Shown piece after piece: positions 21,721 through 22,379 of a stretch of DNA of 22,379 nt. Source of the DNA: JAUJOE01 sp038252945 (GTDB lineage Bacteria; Actinomycetota; Actinomycetes; Propionibacteriales; Nocardioidaceae). The stretch covers positions 1 through 22,379 of the forward strand of contig JBBSHN010000031.1 of assembly GCA_038252945.1 (NCBI GenBank), read 5' to 3'. Position 1 is the stretch's first letter; each line of letters starts with the position of its first letter. Below the pieces are notes generated by a model. It saw nothing but the letters and a program-made list of their open reading frames with translations, ran no database searches and was not told the origin of the DNA. Position numbers and translations under genes: made by a program.

Positions 21721-22379
21721 CTCGTTGAATCCGGAGGCAGCGGGTCGCTGATCTCAATCTGCACCGAGCGGACTTCCCCAACCGCTCGTTCGAGCATGTC
21801 CCGGCGTGGCTCACCGTAGGCTTCGAGCGTCAGTCGAGGCAGCAGCTGCAGCGCCGAGAGGGATGGCGCCGCGAGGATCGTCGCGGCCGCCTTCCTGTCG
21901 CCGCCGATGGCGAGGAGGTCCAGCTCCGCGGCGAAGGGCACCAGTAGCCGGGCTGCGTAGTCGGTCGCGGCGTCGTACGCCGCCCGTGCCTGGTTGTTTC
22001 GCCGCCGCGCGAAGCGCTGCTGAGACCACCCCCCGGCCTTCGTCCGTCCCTGTACGTGTCGCCGGCCGATCTTGGCGGCCACGACCTCGGACCCAACACT
22101 GCGGGCAATGGCGAAGCCGCCTCGACGGGCGAGTAGGTAGCCAACGTGCCACGGGGCGGCCAAGTGACTCTCGAGATCGGTCAGCGTCGGGCGTGTGAGC
22201 GGAGGGAACGGTACGTCGAAGCTCGCCTGCGCGCCGTCGGGTGCACTTGCTGACACATGCGTGGAGGCGACCTGCCAGGTCGCACGGGGATGCCGCGCCG
22301 AGAACCGTTCAATCCAGCCCGGCAAGCGGTTCCAAGCCACTTTGACGTGCCTGAACTGGGCTTCCGCATCGAGGTACAC
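21717..22379 (-). CDS. acVLRF1 family peptidyl-tRNA hydrolase (start at or beyond window edge)
   Basis: About 220 residues are visible. The segment KAGGWSQQRFARRRNNQA (about 114-131) matches the actinobacterial Vms1/eRF1-like release-factor family. There a GxSQxR loop with a glutamine (here Q120 or Q121) releases nascent chains from tRNA, taking the place of the GGQ motif of release factors. It would act on stalled 50S-peptidyl-tRNA complexes in ribosome rescue. A GTG occupies the last three bases of the window and gives a plausible full-length protein, but the true start may lie outside. The gene converges on the metallopeptidase gene; the stops share the bases of a CTAG. Confidence 0.85.
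   Translation of the reverse strand: MYLDAEAQFRHVKVAWNRLPGWIERFSARHPRATWQVASTHVSASAPDGAQASFDVPFPPLTRPTLTDLESHLAAPWHVGYLLARRGGFAIARSVGSEVVAAKIGRRHVQGRTKAGGWSQQRFARRRNNQARAAYDAATDYAARLLVPFAAELDLLAIGGDRKAAATILAAPSLSALQLLPRLTLEAYGEPRRDMLERAVGEVRSVQIEISDPLPPDSTS

Overview
The window is GC-rich, densely coded chromosomal DNA with GTG starts common. It carries an InhA-type FabG-FabI pair, a DUF3099 protein, an acVLRF1-type release factor and MurT, so it comes from an actinobacterium. The style resembles Nocardioidaceae/Propionibacteriales or Streptomyces relatives, but I cannot place the genus. Almost everything looks like vertically inherited housekeeping content. I see no rRNA, tRNA, CRISPR array, prophage or insertion sequence. 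No gene-free gap exceeds 300 bp; the largest are 489-694 and 9182-9369, both described below.

Layout, left to right. A 5' part of murT (-) runs off the left edge. A 51-residue basic protein (+) and a PLP-dependent cysteine-synthase-like enzyme (+) follow. A divergent gamma-glutamyltransferase family protein (-) faces away from a PEBP/YbhB protein (+). A three-gene ABC-2 transporter (two permeases and an ATPase, +) comes next. An operon on the minus strand (NfeD, SPFH/stomatin, TauE/SafE) converges on it. An ABC ATPase (-) and a conserved hypothetical (+) diverge from each other. The fatty-acid pair fabG-fabI (-) is followed by DUF3099 (+), moaA (-) and SURF1 (+). Then come an MFS transporter (+), an SDR (-) coupled to an ABC exporter (-), an ABC-F protein (-), a membrane-anchored zinc metallopeptidase (+), and the acVLRF1 peptidyl-tRNA hydrolase (-) at the right edge.

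How the genes work together. FabG and FabI catalyse two reductive steps of fatty-acid elongation. MoaA starts molybdenum cofactor synthesis. SURF1 supports cytochrome c oxidase assembly. NfeD and SPFH form a membrane-microdomain pair, here translationally coupled to a TauE-type permease. ABC-F and acVLRF1 both act on ribosomes but are separate transcription units.

The most unusual signals are these. (1) The last ~70 bp of the SDR gene are duplicated on the far side of the MFS gene, where they now encode, in antisense, the C-terminus of SURF1; this looks like the scar of an insertion or duplication. (2) Several genes carry a TANNNT -10 box 6-7 nt before a GTG start with no Shine-Dalgarno, which suggests leaderless mRNAs. 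(3) A possible leaderless 14-codon uORF ends in a TGATG overlap with the gamma-glutamyltransferase start. (4) That gamma-glutamyltransferase lacks the family's substrate-binding motifs. (5) There are two good G-quadruplex motifs and one unexplained foldable intergenic segment. I found no clearly new multi-gene system; the findings are mostly architectural and regulatory.
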